A stretch of DNA of 64,000 bases from Chryseobacterium indologenes (GTDB lineage: Bacteria > Bacteroidota > Bacteroidia > Flavobacteriales > Weeksellaceae): contig NZ_CP074372.1 in NCBI RefSeq assembly GCF_018362995.1, positions 1,736,001-1,800,000 of the forward strand, in the 5' to 3' direction. Both the position numbers and the translations under genes were made by a program. Below the pieces are notes generated by a model. The model did no database searches. It was given only the letters and a program-made list of their open reading frames with translations, and had not been told where the DNA came from. Shown here one piece after another: positions 34,927 through 45,206 of the stretch (positions are counted from its first letter, which is position 1; the number at the start of each line of letters is the position of its first letter).

Positions 34927-35931
34927 ATGAAACATTTAACCATATTAGTTCCCGATGCACAGACAGCTCCCAATACATTATCCTGCATTATAGGGACCTA
35001 TCATATTTTTACGGAAGCCAACAGGTATTACAGCCATAATAATAAAGATATGGTTTTCACCATCGAACTGGCAGGAGTTTCTGAGCATTCTGATTTTGTA
35101 AATGGCTTGCTTACCGTAATCCCACAAAAAAATATTGCAGCCATCCGGAAAACCGATCTGATTGTGATCCCTGCCATTGCTCCGAACTTCACAAAAATAG
35201 AAGATCAAAACACAGCACTTGTCGATTGGATATCAGACCAGTATAAAAACGGATCGGATGTAGCCAGCATGTGTACAGGAGCTTATATATTGGCTTCCAC
35301 AGGGCTTCTGGATTCAAAAAGCTGTTCTATCCACTGGAATACGGTGGCCAATTTCAAAAAGCTGTTTCCGAAAGTGAATGTAAGGGCTGAAAAAATCATT
35401 ACGGATGAGCATGGGATCTATACGAACGGCGGAGGCTATTCTTTCTTAAACCTTCTTCTTTATCTGGTTGAAAAATATTATGACAGGCAAACGGCTATTT
35501 ATTGTTCCAAGATATTTCAGATTGATATTGACAGGGAAACACAGTCGGATTTCATCATCTTTAACGGACAGAAATCGCATGGTGATGAAATGATTATCCA
35601 GGCCCAGGAATATATTGAAAAGAATTTCTCTGAGAAAATATCCATGGAAGAGCTATCCAGAAAACTGACGGTCGGTAGGCGAAGCTTTGACCGCAGGTTT
35701 ATCAAAGCAACCGGCAATACACCTCTTGAGTATCAACAAAGGGTAAAGATAGAATCTGCGAAAAAAGAACTGGAAGTTTCCCGGAAAACCATCAATGAAG
35801 TGATGTATGAAACGGGGTATTCTGATGTGAAAGCCTTTCGGGAAATATTCCGAAGAATCACGGGTTTATCTCCTATTGAATATCGAAACAAATACAACAA
35901 AACAGGTATTACAGCCAAACAGCATCATTGA
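34927..35931 (+). CDS. GlxA-type AraC regulator (DJ-1/PfpI domain plus HTH)
   Basis: This 334-residue regulator has an N-terminal DJ-1/PfpI domain (about 1-185) with the nucleophile-elbow segment ASMCTGAYILASTGLL, then an AraC HTH (about 225-325: MEELSRKLTVGRRSFDRRF, then INEVMYETGYSDVKAFREIF). Family members sense small metabolites, often amino-acid or betaine derivatives. It is divergent from the tandem SRPBCC gene, its likely target, and its promoter is well formed. Confidence 0.9.
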   Translation: MKHLTILVPDAQTAPNTLSCIIGTYHIFTEANRYYSHNNKDMVFTIELAGVSEHSDFVNGLLTVIPQKNIAAIRKTDLIVIPAIAPNFTKIEDQNTALVDWISDQYKNGSDVASMCTGAYILASTGLLDSKSCSIHWNTVANFKKLFPKVNVRAEKIITDEHGIYTNGGGYSFLNLLLYLVEKYYDRQTAIYCSKIFQIDIDRETQSDFIIFNGQKSHGDEMIIQAQEYIEKNFSEKISMEELSRKLTVGRRSFDRRFIKATGNTPLEYQQRVKIESAKKELEVSRKTINEVMYETGYSDVKAFREIFRRITGLSPIEYRNKYNKTGITAKQHH

Positions 35932-35963
35932 TCACAATAATGCTGTCTGAATTTTTTTATGTT

Positions 35964-36884
35964 CTACTGAAAAGAAGCTCTGAACTCCAGCGGAGAAAGC
36001 CGGGTTTTATTTTTAAACAGTTTTGTAAAGGACTGCGGATGCTCAAAGCCCAGTTCATAAGCAATCTCACTTACTGAGAGCTCTGTCGTAGAAAGCTTTT
36101 CTTTTGCTTTTTCAATCAACTTGTCATGGATAAACTGCTGGGTACTTTGCCCGGTAAGAGTCGTTAGCAGCCGGCTAAGGTAATTGGGTGAAATTCCAAG
36201 TTCTTTGGCTGTAAACTGAACGGTGGGCAATCCTTTTGATACCAGATCATTATCATTGAAATAATCCGCCAATAAAGTTTCTAAACGGTTCAGGATGGTA
36301 TGATTGGTTATTTTTCTGGTGATGAACTGCCTTTCATAAAATCTTTCAGAATAACTGAGCAGTGTTTCAATATGGGAGATGATAATATTCTGGCTGAATT
36401 TATCAATCACTGCATGATATTCCTGTTCAATATTTTCTATAATTCCATTGATCGTAAGTTCCTCTTTTTTGGAAAGAAACAAAGCTTCATTCACAGAATA
36501 ATCGAAAAAATCATATTGTTTTATGGTTTTTGCTAATGAAGTGTTCCACAGAAAATCAGGGTGAATCAACAGCATCCAGCCTGATTGCTTCTCCTTCAGA
36601 CCGGAATCTGCTTCAATTCTGAAAACCTGATTCGGAGAAATAAAAAACAGAGTTCCTTCATCAAAATCATATTCCTGCTGGCCATATTTCAGTTTTCCGT
36701 TCATTCCTATTTTCAAAGAGATCTGGTAAAAATCCAGCATCCAATTAACTTCTCCGATATCAGCAGGACGTTTAACATCTTTGTAATCAATGACACTGAT
36801 GAGCGGATGCTCAGGAGGCGGTAATCCTCTTGAACGGTGAAATTCTGTAATGGTTTTTATTCTTTTGGTAACCCGTCTTTCCAT
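35964..36884 (-). CDS. AraC-family regulator (paralogue of 23997 gene)
   Basis: A 306-residue regulator with an N-terminal cupin-like domain and C-terminal HTH (about 205-305: VQFTAKELGISPNYLSRLL, then VSEIAYELGFEHPQSFTKLF). It matches the 23997 gene in length and in many blocks (HPLIS, LIHPDF, RQFITRK, LTGQSTQQFIHDKLI). It lies downstream of the NmrA-like gene on the same strand, mirroring its paralogue behind the SDR gene. The 178-base gap contains no obvious terminator. Confidence 0.85.
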   Translation of the reverse strand: MERRVTKRIKTITEFHRSRGLPPPEHPLISVIDYKDVKRPADIGEVNWMLDFYQISLKIGMNGKLKYGQQEYDFDEGTLFFISPNQVFRIEADSGLKEKQSGWMLLIHPDFLWNTSLAKTIKQYDFFDYSVNEALFLSKKEELTINGIIENIEQEYHAVIDKFSQNIIISHIETLLSYSERFYERQFITRKITNHTILNRLETLLADYFNDNDLVSKGLPTVQFTAKELGISPNYLSRLLTTLTGQSTQQFIHDKLIEKAKEKLSTTELSVSEIAYELGFEHPQSFTKLFKNKTRLSPLEFRASFQ

Positions 36885-37062
36885 ATCTATAAAATTACAA
36901 ATTGTTTTACAAGTTGTTAAACCACAGGGAGCATAGATTTTTGTGATTAACTTATAAAAAATCGGAGATGCTTAAACCTTATGTAAACTTACTCTGCATA
37001 AGGATATCCTCCCAGGCTCACTTAAATATTTAAAGCTTTTGTGACATTGATGGTTCAATATT

Positions 37063-37974
37063 TCACACTTCCTCTTTGTGGTAAGCAACAGCAAATTCCT
37101 TCGCAAAATCTGCCAGTTTTACTTTCCCCAGGACAGGCTGATGCTGATAGTAATCCTCATACAGAATTCCGCTTCCCTGACTTGCCTGTGTTTCTACAAA
37201 ACCTTTGGCTATCTGCTCATTGAAACCGATGTGAAGCCAGTTTTCCAATAATTCCTGGTCTGAAATCACTTTCCATTCCAGATCTGCCTTACCGATTGAT
37301 TCTCCCAAAGCTTTTGCAATTTCATTAGGGGAAACCTCATCACTGGCTACATAGCGTATTTCTCTGCCCATAAAAGGTTTATCCATTTCTTCCGTTACAG
37401 CATCTGCAATATCCAACGGAGAAACCCAAGGCTCTTTCTGATCACCTCCCCAATTGGAAATAATAACCCCTTTGTTTTTTATCGTAGGGATGAACGAAAA
37501 CATATTGAAATAAATACCAACAGGACGAATGAATTTAATCGCAATATCATCCGGTAATTGTTTCAGAATCTGTTCTACATGGTGATGGAAGACAATAATC
37601 CCTGTCCCTTTATCTGTATGGGCACCAATGCTGCTGAGATGGATAATTTTCTTCACTCTAGAACGTTCCACAGCAGTTTTGTAATTGTTGCCGATTTCAC
37701 TAATCTTTCCAATAAAATCAATGCTTTTATCAAACATGTCTCCCGCTGCTTCCATTGTTTCCATTAAATACACAATATCTGCCCCTGTAAATGTTTTGGT
37801 GAGAAAGTCTGCATCAAACATACTTCCTATAGCAGCTTTTGCACCCAGCGCTTCTATAGCAGCTATTCTTTCTTCATTACTGCTGATCACTGTTACCGAG
37901 TGTCCTTTTTCTACGAGTTCTTTTGTAAGTGGTTTTCCTATGTTCCCGATGGAACCTGTTAAAACAATATTCAT
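37063..37974 (-). CDS. NmrA-like NAD(P)-binding protein (atypical SDR)
   Basis: I start at ATG 37974 (303 residues) so that the Rossmann strand MNIVLTGSIGNIGKPL is N-terminal; the longer frame to 38013 adds 13 residues that do not fit the fold. The NAD(P) loop is GSIGNIG. A serine in KKIIHLSSIGAH fills the usual strand-5 place, but there is no Y-x-x-x-K pair, as in NmrA/HSCARG-type sensors and quinone reductases (QorB type). It is the first gene of the pair with the AraC regulator and probably its target. Confidence 0.8.
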   Translation of the reverse strand: MNIVLTGSIGNIGKPLTKELVEKGHSVTVISSNEERIAAIEALGAKAAIGSMFDADFLTKTFTGADIVYLMETMEAAGDMFDKSIDFIGKISEIGNNYKTAVERSRVKKIIHLSSIGAHTDKGTGIIVFHHHVEQILKQLPDDIAIKFIRPVGIYFNMFSFIPTIKNKGVIISNWGGDQKEPWVSPLDIADAVTEEMDKPFMGREIRYVASDEVSPNEIAKALGESIGKADLEWKVISDQELLENWLHIGFNEQIAKGFVETQASQGSGILYEDYYQHQPVLGKVKLADFAKEFAVAYHKEEV

Positions 37975-38276
37975 TTCTTTAATTTTTTGTTGGTGTAAAA
38001 TTCCGAAATGCATGTAAAGAAGATTTCACCGGATCTATCTTCTCCTTAGCCAAAACTAATCCTGTACAAAAATTTTCCCCGTCAATCTTCCAGATCAGAT
38101 AGAGCGTGTGTTATAAAATAAATAAAAAGTCTACAAAAACAATAGACTTATTGTATTAACTTTAATTCATAGATTAAAAGATTATTTTTTTATCATTTTT
38201 TAACATTTTGAAAAATTTATTAAACCATTAAATATCAAACAGATAAAATAAAAATATCATATACTTTTTTATTAGT

Positions 38277-38291
38277 CTACTAATTTAGTAG
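38277..38291. promoter_or_regulatory. Palindrome CTACTAA-T-TTAGTAG, candidate operator
   Basis: A perfect 7-bp inverted repeat around a single T, 54 bases upstream of the -7 box at 38346. Spacing suits an activator or a repressor of the leader/susCD transcript. The regulator is unknown. The 38014-38276 part of the gap shows no gene. Confidence 0.5.
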
Positions 38292-38345
38292 GTTAATATG
38301 ATTTATCTCATACTCTCCTTTTACCAGTGTTCAGCAATTATTAAA

Positions 38346-38353
38346 TAATTTTG
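38346..38353 (+). promoter_or_regulatory. Bacteroidota -7 box for leader ORF and susCD
   Basis: TAATTTTG fits TAnnTTTG. No TTG is found at the ideal -33 distance, only a T-rich stretch. Transcription would start near 38360, 26 bases before the leader ORF and about 370 before susC. Confidence 0.55.
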
Positions 38354-38385
38354 ACCTAGTTAAAAAAAACATAAACTCTATTCTC

Positions 38386-38538
38386 ATGAATAAGAACTAC
38401 TTTGATTCTTACCTATGCACCACTATGACGACAGCTCCTGCACAATATATGTGTTGTGGAATGTCTGTCTTTTCACAGCACAACAGTATTTCTCAAGACA
38501 TGTGCTTTGATATGATGTGCACAATGATGATGTCATAA
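38386..38538 (+). CDS. Met/Cys-rich 50-residue leader ORF
   Basis: An ATG-to-TAA frame of 50 codons carries 10 Met and 5 Cys, with a cluster at the end (MCFDMMCTMMMS). Other residues are ordinary; there is no signal peptide. It lies between a -7 box and the susC gene, which starts 194 bases after its stop. In the downstream gap CCTCC-N8-GGAGG can pair. The composition is that of a ribosome-stalling leader peptide sensing Met/Cys supply, so control by attenuation or RNA exposure is my inference. A small metal-binding protein is the alternative. Confidence 0.6.
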   Translation: MNKNYFDSYLCTTMTTAPAQYMCCGMSVFSQHNSISQDMCFDMMCTMMMS

Positions 38539-38732
38539 CTTTCCAAAAGATACATTCATTACTGTAGGAATTAAAGCCAAAAAGTTCAAGGCTTCTTTCA
38601 TCCGGGTACATCTCCTGTAAATTTTAACCTTTTCGCTATTGAAATCCTCCCTGAAAAAGGAGGCGGAAAGCTACATTTTAAACGGAAGATCAACAGTAAT
38701 ACACAGTTCAGTTTTAAACCTAGATTAATATA

Positions 38733-41687
38733 ATGAAAAAGAAACAATGTAAACTTGGTGTATTAGCTTTACTCCTATTCGCGGAATATGGCTATGCCCA
38801 AACTAAAGACAGCCTTTCCAAAGAAACTTCGATAAAGGAAGTGGTGGTGGTAGCCTTCGGGAAGCAGAAAAAAGAGGAGATTACAGGATCTGTACAGTCA
38901 TTGAAGGCAAAAGACCTGTCTAATCTTCAGAACGGAAATATTCTTCAGGGAATCGGAGGAAAAGTAGCCGGTGTACAGGTGATCTCATCCGGCCAGCCGG
39001 GTTCTCAGCCAACCATCAGAATGAGAGGAATTGGTTCTATCAATGCTTCCAGCGATCCACTGATTGTACTGGATGGTATTCCGTACAGCGGAAACCTGAA
39101 CAGTATTGCCGCATCTGATATTGAAAGCATTTCTTTTCTTGAAGATGCTTCTTCCAATGCTTTATATGGTTCCAGAGGAGCCAATGGAGTGATTATTGTG
39201 AATACAAAAAGAGGAAAAAGTAAAGGAGTAAGTATTGAAGCCGATATAAGAACCGGTGTGAATTTCAGATCTATCCAGGATTATTCGGTGTATACTTCCC
39301 CACAGGATTATTATACAGCTTATTATAACAGAGCCAGAATTGGTGAAATTGCAAGACTGAAACAACCCGGAGCCGTTCCTTCAGGACCTTCTCCACATGA
39401 CGTAGGGCTTGCAGCATTGACCAAACTGGGATATGATGCTTATAGCGTTCCTTTCAACCAATTGATTTCAAAGGATGGATCTTTCAATCCTGATGCGAAA
39501 CTGCTGTATCAGGACAACTGGAAAAAACTGCTTTTCAGACCTGCTTTGAGAAGAGAAGCCACAGTGGGAATCAATGCTAATGGAGATCAGGTGAAATCTT
39601 ATACTTCCCTTAATTATCTGGATGACAAAGGGTATTTAATATCTTCCGGTTTTGAAAGATTCGGAATCAGATCGAATGTGGATTATTCCATAACATCAAA
39701 GCTGAAGTTGACCAGTGCATTATCTTATACCTACAGTAAGCAGGATTTTGGGGAAACAGGAGGTTTTTCCAACCCTTTCCAGTTTGCCAGAAATATTGCT
39801 CCATTCTATCCTGTTTTCCTCAGGGATAACAATTACCAGAGGTTGTACGACAGCAATGGAAATGCTCTATATGACTATGGAGACGGGCAGGGCCCCAACG
39901 GAGCCACAAGATCTTATGCCGTTTTTGAAAACCCTGTAGGTAACCTTCAGAAAGATAAATCTCAGATCGTAAGTAATATCACCAATCTTAACCTTGGTTT
40001 AAACTATGAAATTATCAAAGGATTGGATTTCACGTATAACTTCGGTGCTTATCTTGAAAATACAAGAAATCTTCAGTTCGGAAATACAGAAGGAGGAACT
40101 TCATCTTCTGTAGGGGGAACTATCTCGCAGGGTTCTAATTTTAAATATACCCTGAACCACCAGCAATTGCTTACTTATCAGAAAAAACTGGGAAATCACA
40201 ATTTTAATCTTCTTGTAGGACATGAACTGAATAAGATAAAAGATGATGGTTTTTCAGGATCAAAACAGCAGCTTTTATTACCCGACTCTCAGTCTTTTGA
40301 CAATGCTGTGAAAATTACAGATTTATCAGGAAGCGGCTATGAATATGCTGTAGAAGGATATTTCACAAGGTTACTATATAATTATGACGGGAAGTATTTC
40401 TTCAATGCCAATATCCGTAGAGATGGTTCTTCTGTCTTTTCTCCGGAAAGCAGATGGGGAAATTTCTATGGATTGGGACTGGCCTGGAATATTGCTAAGG
40501 AAGATTTTCTTAAAGACAACAGCGTAATCAATTCTTTAAAATTAAAAGCTTCTTATGGCCAGCAGGGAAATGATAACATTCTTTTAGGAGGTTCCAACAG
40601 AGATTATTATGCTTACCAGGATATCTACGGAATTAATAATTTCGGGGATGACAAACCGGTTCTTTCGCTTAAAAAACAAGGAAATAAGGACTTAAAATGG
40701 GAAACCTCCAAAAACCTGAATGCCGGTTTTGAACTCTCAATTTTGAAAAACAGAATAACCCTGAATGCTGATTATTTTGAAAGGAAGGTATCGGATATGA
40801 TCTATACGCTGCCTCTTCCTCCGTCCAATGCAGGCTCTTATGTGAAATACGGAAATATCGGGGATATGACCAACAGAGGTGTTCAGGCCAATCTAAGTGT
40901 GGATATTCTCCGTGGTGATGAATTCCAGTGGAGCTTTTATGCCAATGCTACTCATTATAAGAATAAGATTACAAAATTACCTGCTGAGCAAAGGAATACA
41001 GGACTGGTTTCCGGATTGTTTATCCTTACAGAAGGAGGAGACCGCTATACCTATTTCCTGAAAGAGTTTGCCGGAGTAAATCCTGAAAACGGGGATGCTT
41101 TATGGTATCGCACTACCATCAATCCTGTCACTCAGAAAGAGGAAAGAATCGTCACCAACAGTTATAAGGAAGCTACGGATTATAATACCGGCAAATCAGC
41201 AATTCCAAAGGTGTATGGTGGATTCGGAACAGATTTTAGCTATAAGAGATTCAGTCTGGCAGTGAATTTTGCGTACCAGTTCGGAGGATATGGATATGAT
41301 GATATTTACAGAAGTTTATTCCATTCAGACAGCTATGGGTCTAACTATTCAACGGATCTTGATAAAACATGGACTCCTGAAAACCCGACTGCAGCGCTGC
41401 CGAGAGTAGATCTCACCGCTACAAATCAGAACGGAAATTCAACGCTTTACCTGATTAAATCGGATTATATCAGCCTTCAGGATGTCACCCTCTCCTATCA
41501 GCTTCCTGATGGTTTTGCACAGCAGGCAGGTCTATCAGGTCTGAAAATCTACGTTACAGGCAACAATCTGTATCTGTGGTCCAAGAGAAAAGGATATGAT
41601 CCAAGAGCTTCCCTGACAGGAGTTTCTGATGCCTACAGATATTCTCTGCTATCAAGTGTCTCTTTAGGCTTTAAACTTAATTTTTAA
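38733..41687 (+). CDS. SusC/RagA-type TonB-linked outer-membrane receptor
   Basis: This 984-residue protein has a signal peptide (about 1-22, ending GYAQ), a TonB box-like EVVVVAFG (about 36-43), a plug domain (NILQGIGGKVAGVQVI ... IRMRGIGS ... LIVLDGIPY ... ASSNALYGSRGANGVIIV) and a 22-strand-type barrel ending SSVSLGFKLNF. It lacks the N-terminal carboxypeptidase-like domain common in SusC. It imports a ligand captured by the SusD-type lipoprotein encoded next. No glycan-degrading genes adjoin it; the Met/Cys leader upstream hints at a sulfur-containing ligand. Confidence 0.95.
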   Translation: MKKKQCKLGVLALLLFAEYGYAQTKDSLSKETSIKEVVVVAFGKQKKEEITGSVQSLKAKDLSNLQNGNILQGIGGKVAGVQVISSGQPGSQPTIRMRGIGSINASSDPLIVLDGIPYSGNLNSIAASDIESISFLEDASSNALYGSRGANGVIIVNTKRGKSKGVSIEADIRTGVNFRSIQDYSVYTSPQDYYTAYYNRARIGEIARLKQPGAVPSGPSPHDVGLAALTKLGYDAYSVPFNQLISKDGSFNPDAKLLYQDNWKKLLFRPALRREATVGINANGDQVKSYTSLNYLDDKGYLISSGFERFGIRSNVDYSITSKLKLTSALSYTYSKQDFGETGGFSNPFQFARNIAPFYPVFLRDNNYQRLYDSNGNALYDYGDGQGPNGATRSYAVFENPVGNLQKDKSQIVSNITNLNLGLNYEIIKGLDFTYNFGAYLENTRNLQFGNTEGGTSSSVGGTISQGSNFKYTLNHQQLLTYQKKLGNHNFNLLVGHELNKIKDDGFSGSKQQLLLPDSQSFDNAVKITDLSGSGYEYAVEGYFTRLLYNYDGKYFFNANIRRDGSSVFSPESRWGNFYGLGLAWNIAKEDFLKDNSVINSLKLKASYGQQGNDNILLGGSNRDYYAYQDIYGINNFGDDKPVLSLKKQGNKDLKWETSKNLNAGFELSILKNRITLNADYFERKVSDMIYTLPLPPSNAGSYVKYGNIGDMTNRGVQANLSVDILRGDEFQWSFYANATHYKNKITKLPAEQRNTGLVSGLFILTEGGDRYTYFLKEFAGVNPENGDALWYRTTINPVTQKEERIVTNSYKEATDYNTGKSAIPKVYGGFGTDFSYKRFSLAVNFAYQFGGYGYDDIYRSLFHSDSYGSNYSTDLDKTWTPENPTAALPRVDLTATNQNGNSTLYLIKSDYISLQDVTLSYQLPDGFAQQAGLSGLKIYVTGNNLYLWSKRKGYDPRASLTGVSDAYRYSLLSSVSLGFKLNF

Positions 41688-41697
41688 AAGAACAGGA

Positions 41698-43161
41698 ATG
41701 AAAAAAATAAAATACTTTATAACAGCTGTAATGGTTATTCTGATCACTAACAGCTGTGCCAGTGATCTTAATACATTACCGGAAGGTGATATTTCCGGTG
41801 AACAGCTGAATAATGATTCTTCCAGTCCGGAAAAAATCCTTGGAGGAATCTATCTTGATCTTCGCAGCAATGGGGCCGGCGGTACTACCGTTCACTCAGA
41901 TTTTGGAATCATGGGAATCAAAGCTGGTGCTGATCTGATGTCAAATGATGTCATCCAGTCTACGAACCAGCATTTGGGAATGTTTTACAATTATGAAGCT
42001 ACCAATGCCAGCAACATTGCTTCTGAGATTGTATGGACCACTTTTTATGCAAGAATATTTGTGATCAATAAGCTTCTTGATGATCTGGATAAAAATGCAA
42101 ATGCGAAAAACAGAGCGATTGCAGGACAGTTATTAGCTTTAAGAGCGTACTCTTATTTTTATTTAGTCCGTTTTTATGCCAATGATTATAACGGCCATCA
42201 GTCTGAACCGGGACTTCCATTGGTCCTTACCGCAAAAAATCCAGGCCAGGGACTTCCAAGATCAACTGTTGCTGAGGTGTATGGGCAGATCAAAAATGAC
42301 ATTGAGGAATCTATTACACTTTTAGATACTTATGCCCGTCCGTCCAGAGCCCAGATCGATAGAAGAACTGCCAAGGCAATTGCCGCCGAAGTATTTCTGG
42401 AGACGGGAGATTACATCAAAGCTGCCCAATATGCTGAAGAAAGTAAACAGGGTGTTGGTCTTATGACGGAAGATGATTATACCACCACCGGATTTTCCAA
42501 TATCAATAATCCTGAGGTGATATGGGGTTTTCATAATACGATCTCTACTATGAGTATCGGAAATTATTATGCTTCATTTTTCTCGATGTTTGATAATACC
42601 AACGAAGGATATGCCGGAGCAGCACAGATCCGTAAGCTGATAGACAAACGTCTTTACGAAGCAATTCCGGAAACGGATTACCGTAAAAAAGTGTTCAATG
42701 GCAGTCAGGCTTCGGCTTATACTTTTAACGGAAAAACGAAAAATTATCCGCCTTATGTAAGCTGGAAGTTTAAAGATCCTACTCTTTTTGAAGGAGATTA
42801 TATTTATATCAGAGCTTCCTCTCTGTATTATATCCAAGCTGAAGCCCTTGCCAGACAGGGAAGAGAAGCAGAGGCCAGACAGGTATTGTTCCAAATTACC
42901 TCAAAAAGGGATCAGGCTTATACACTCTCCACAAAGTCAGGCAATGAGCTGATCAATGAAATAGTCCTGCAAAAAAGGATAGAACTTTGGGGTGAAGGTT
43001 ATGCATGGTTTGATATGAAAAGATTAAATATCCCTTTGGAAAGAGTGTACACAGGAACGAATCATACTTTTGGAAGATTCAACCTTACACCGGATAAATT
43101 CAGATTTCAGATTCCAAATAAAGAGATTAATAATAACCCACAAATCAAACAGAATGAATAG
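41698..43161 (+). CDS. SusD/RagB-type surface lipoprotein
   Basis: This 487-residue protein has a lipoprotein signal (ILITNSC, lipidated C20) and TPR-type helices with the family hallmarks: AGQLLALRAYSYFYLVRFYA and a late KRIELWGEGYAWFDMKRL. It forms the lid of the SusC barrel and binds the ligand. It starts 10 bases after susC, so both are one operon, closed by the terminator at 43204. Confidence 0.93.
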   Translation: MKKIKYFITAVMVILITNSCASDLNTLPEGDISGEQLNNDSSSPEKILGGIYLDLRSNGAGGTTVHSDFGIMGIKAGADLMSNDVIQSTNQHLGMFYNYEATNASNIASEIVWTTFYARIFVINKLLDDLDKNANAKNRAIAGQLLALRAYSYFYLVRFYANDYNGHQSEPGLPLVLTAKNPGQGLPRSTVAEVYGQIKNDIEESITLLDTYARPSRAQIDRRTAKAIAAEVFLETGDYIKAAQYAEESKQGVGLMTEDDYTTTGFSNINNPEVIWGFHNTISTMSIGNYYASFFSMFDNTNEGYAGAAQIRKLIDKRLYEAIPETDYRKKVFNGSQASAYTFNGKTKNYPPYVSWKFKDPTLFEGDYIYIRASSLYYIQAEALARQGREAEARQVLFQITSKRDQAYTLSTKSGNELINEIVLQKRIELWGEGYAWFDMKRLNIPLERVYTGTNHTFGRFNLTPDKFRFQIPNKEINNNPQIKQNE

Positions 43162-43203
43162 ATAAACCTAAAACAATTTTACATTCAAATATATTCAGTG
43201 ACG

Positions 43204-43236
43204 AGGCATCATTTACTTGTAAATGGTGCCTTTTTA
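43204..43236 (+). terminator. Intrinsic terminator after susCD
   Basis: AGGCATCATTTAC and GTAAATGGTGCCT pair around a short loop, followed by TTTTT. It closes the leader/susC/susD transcript. Confidence 0.85.
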
Positions 43237-43264
43237 TTGATAATACTGAACTGTAATATTATTA

Positions 43265-43399
43265 AAGAAGGCAAAGCAAGCAACAAAGTCGCTGATGAAG
43301 CTAATGATAATACATATGCTTAGAAAGAATCAATGCAATTGATTTCCTCTTTGCCTCCTTGTAAAATCATTATAGCAGAATTAAACTTTGAGTCAAATT
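43265..43399. repeat. Dispersed nested-palindrome repeat, copy B
   Basis: It shares with copies A and C the blocks GGCAAAG, ACAAAGTCGC, CTTAGAAAGAATCAATG with AATCAAT/ATTGATT arms (43328-43344), TTTGCCTCCTTGTAA and a degenerate right end AAACTTTGAGTCAA. It lies between the susCD terminator and the TCTA microsatellite. Confidence 0.65.
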
Positions 43400-43400
43400 C

Positions 43401-43970
<570 letters not shown>

Positions 43971-44079
43971 AAAAGCCAAATTATTAAATATTTGAAATAA
44001 AAGCAAAAGAGTAAATACATATATTTGGAAACATTTTAATGTCATATCCATTTCTTACTTTTTTCAATACAAAAACATA

Positions 44080-45117
44080 ATGACCACAACAAAATTACTC
44101 TTCACAGCTCTATTTTCAGCTGTATTGTCTGTTACCGCAACAGCTCAGAAGAAAAACATGTATACACAAAAAATAGACAGCATTATAACAGCATCCAGTC
44201 CGATAGCGTTCAACGGTGTTGTGTTAGTTGCTCAGAAAGGAAAAATCCAATATCTGAAAACCAATGGCTACAAAGATTTTGAAAAGAAAATTCCTTTGAA
44301 AACAGACGACCAGTTTGAAATCATGTCCAATTCAAAGCAGGTTACCGCTGTTTTGATTTTACAGGCTGCGGAGCAGGGAAAACTGAATCTTCATACCCCT
44401 ATCAAAAAGTACCTTCCTGCTCTTACCCAGACCTGGGCAGATAGCGTTACTATCCATCATCTTCTGAACCACACCCATGGTATTACAGATATCAATAAGC
44501 CAGCAGCTTTCAAAGCCGGTTCCCAGTTCAAATATGGTAATCTATCTTATATGCTCCTTGGAGAAATCCTTAAAAATACCACAGGGAAAAATTTCACAGA
44601 ACTTGCCATTTCTCTTTTCAAAAAACTGAAAATGGATAGAACTTTGGTATATAATCCTAAGAACAGTCAGGCTCTTGTTCCTGGTTACATGAACGAGGAC
44701 AATCGATTTGAAAAAGTAAAAGAATCATTCCTGAATAATAATATGGCTCCTGCTGCAGGTATTATTTCTACAGTACAGGATCTTGCCAGATGGGATGAAG
44801 CATTATTTAAAGGAAAACTTCTCTCTCCTGAGTTTCAAAAGCAGATGCTGACCCCTTCCACAAGTTCCCAGCACAATGTTTTTGGAAAAGAAAGTATGGG
44901 GTTTGGATATAATGTGAGATTTATCAAAGAAGCAGGCCTTGATTATTTTGCTGTAACAGGTCTTGGTGATGGATTCACCTGCCTTAATGTTTATTTTCCT
45001 TCTACAGATACTGCTTTGGTCATTTTAGAAAATCAGATGCCTGAAAAAAGTGAATACTGGAGTTTTAAAGAGGCTTCAATAAAGAATGCAGTGTTGAAAG
45101 CGATGACATCCAAATAA
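44080..45117 (+). CDS. Secreted serine hydrolase (class C beta-lactamase fold)
   Basis: This 345-residue protein has a signal peptide ending ATAQ (about 23). Motifs: S-N-S-K (S83, K86) and Y-G-N (Y152-N154); the third motif is T-G-L in VTGLGDGFT rather than H-x-G or K-T-G. TATATTTG at 44020-44027 is a suitable -7 box. It is divergent from the small lipoprotein gene, 109 bases away. Substrate unknown. Confidence 0.85.
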   Translation: MTTTKLLFTALFSAVLSVTATAQKKNMYTQKIDSIITASSPIAFNGVVLVAQKGKIQYLKTNGYKDFEKKIPLKTDDQFEIMSNSKQVTAVLILQAAEQGKLNLHTPIKKYLPALTQTWADSVTIHHLLNHTHGITDINKPAAFKAGSQFKYGNLSYMLLGEILKNTTGKNFTELAISLFKKLKMDRTLVYNPKNSQALVPGYMNEDNRFEKVKESFLNNNMAPAAGIISTVQDLARWDEALFKGKLLSPEFQKQMLTPSTSSQHNVFGKESMGFGYNVRFIKEAGLDYFAVTGLGDGFTCLNVYFPSTDTALVILENQMPEKSEYWSFKEASIKNAVLKAMTSK

Positions 45118-45206
45118 TTTTAAAATAATATTTTCACTTTCATAAAATTCACGATATAAAACTGATTGTAAACACTTTATCAATCTTTATAATCTTCGAG
45201 ACATAA

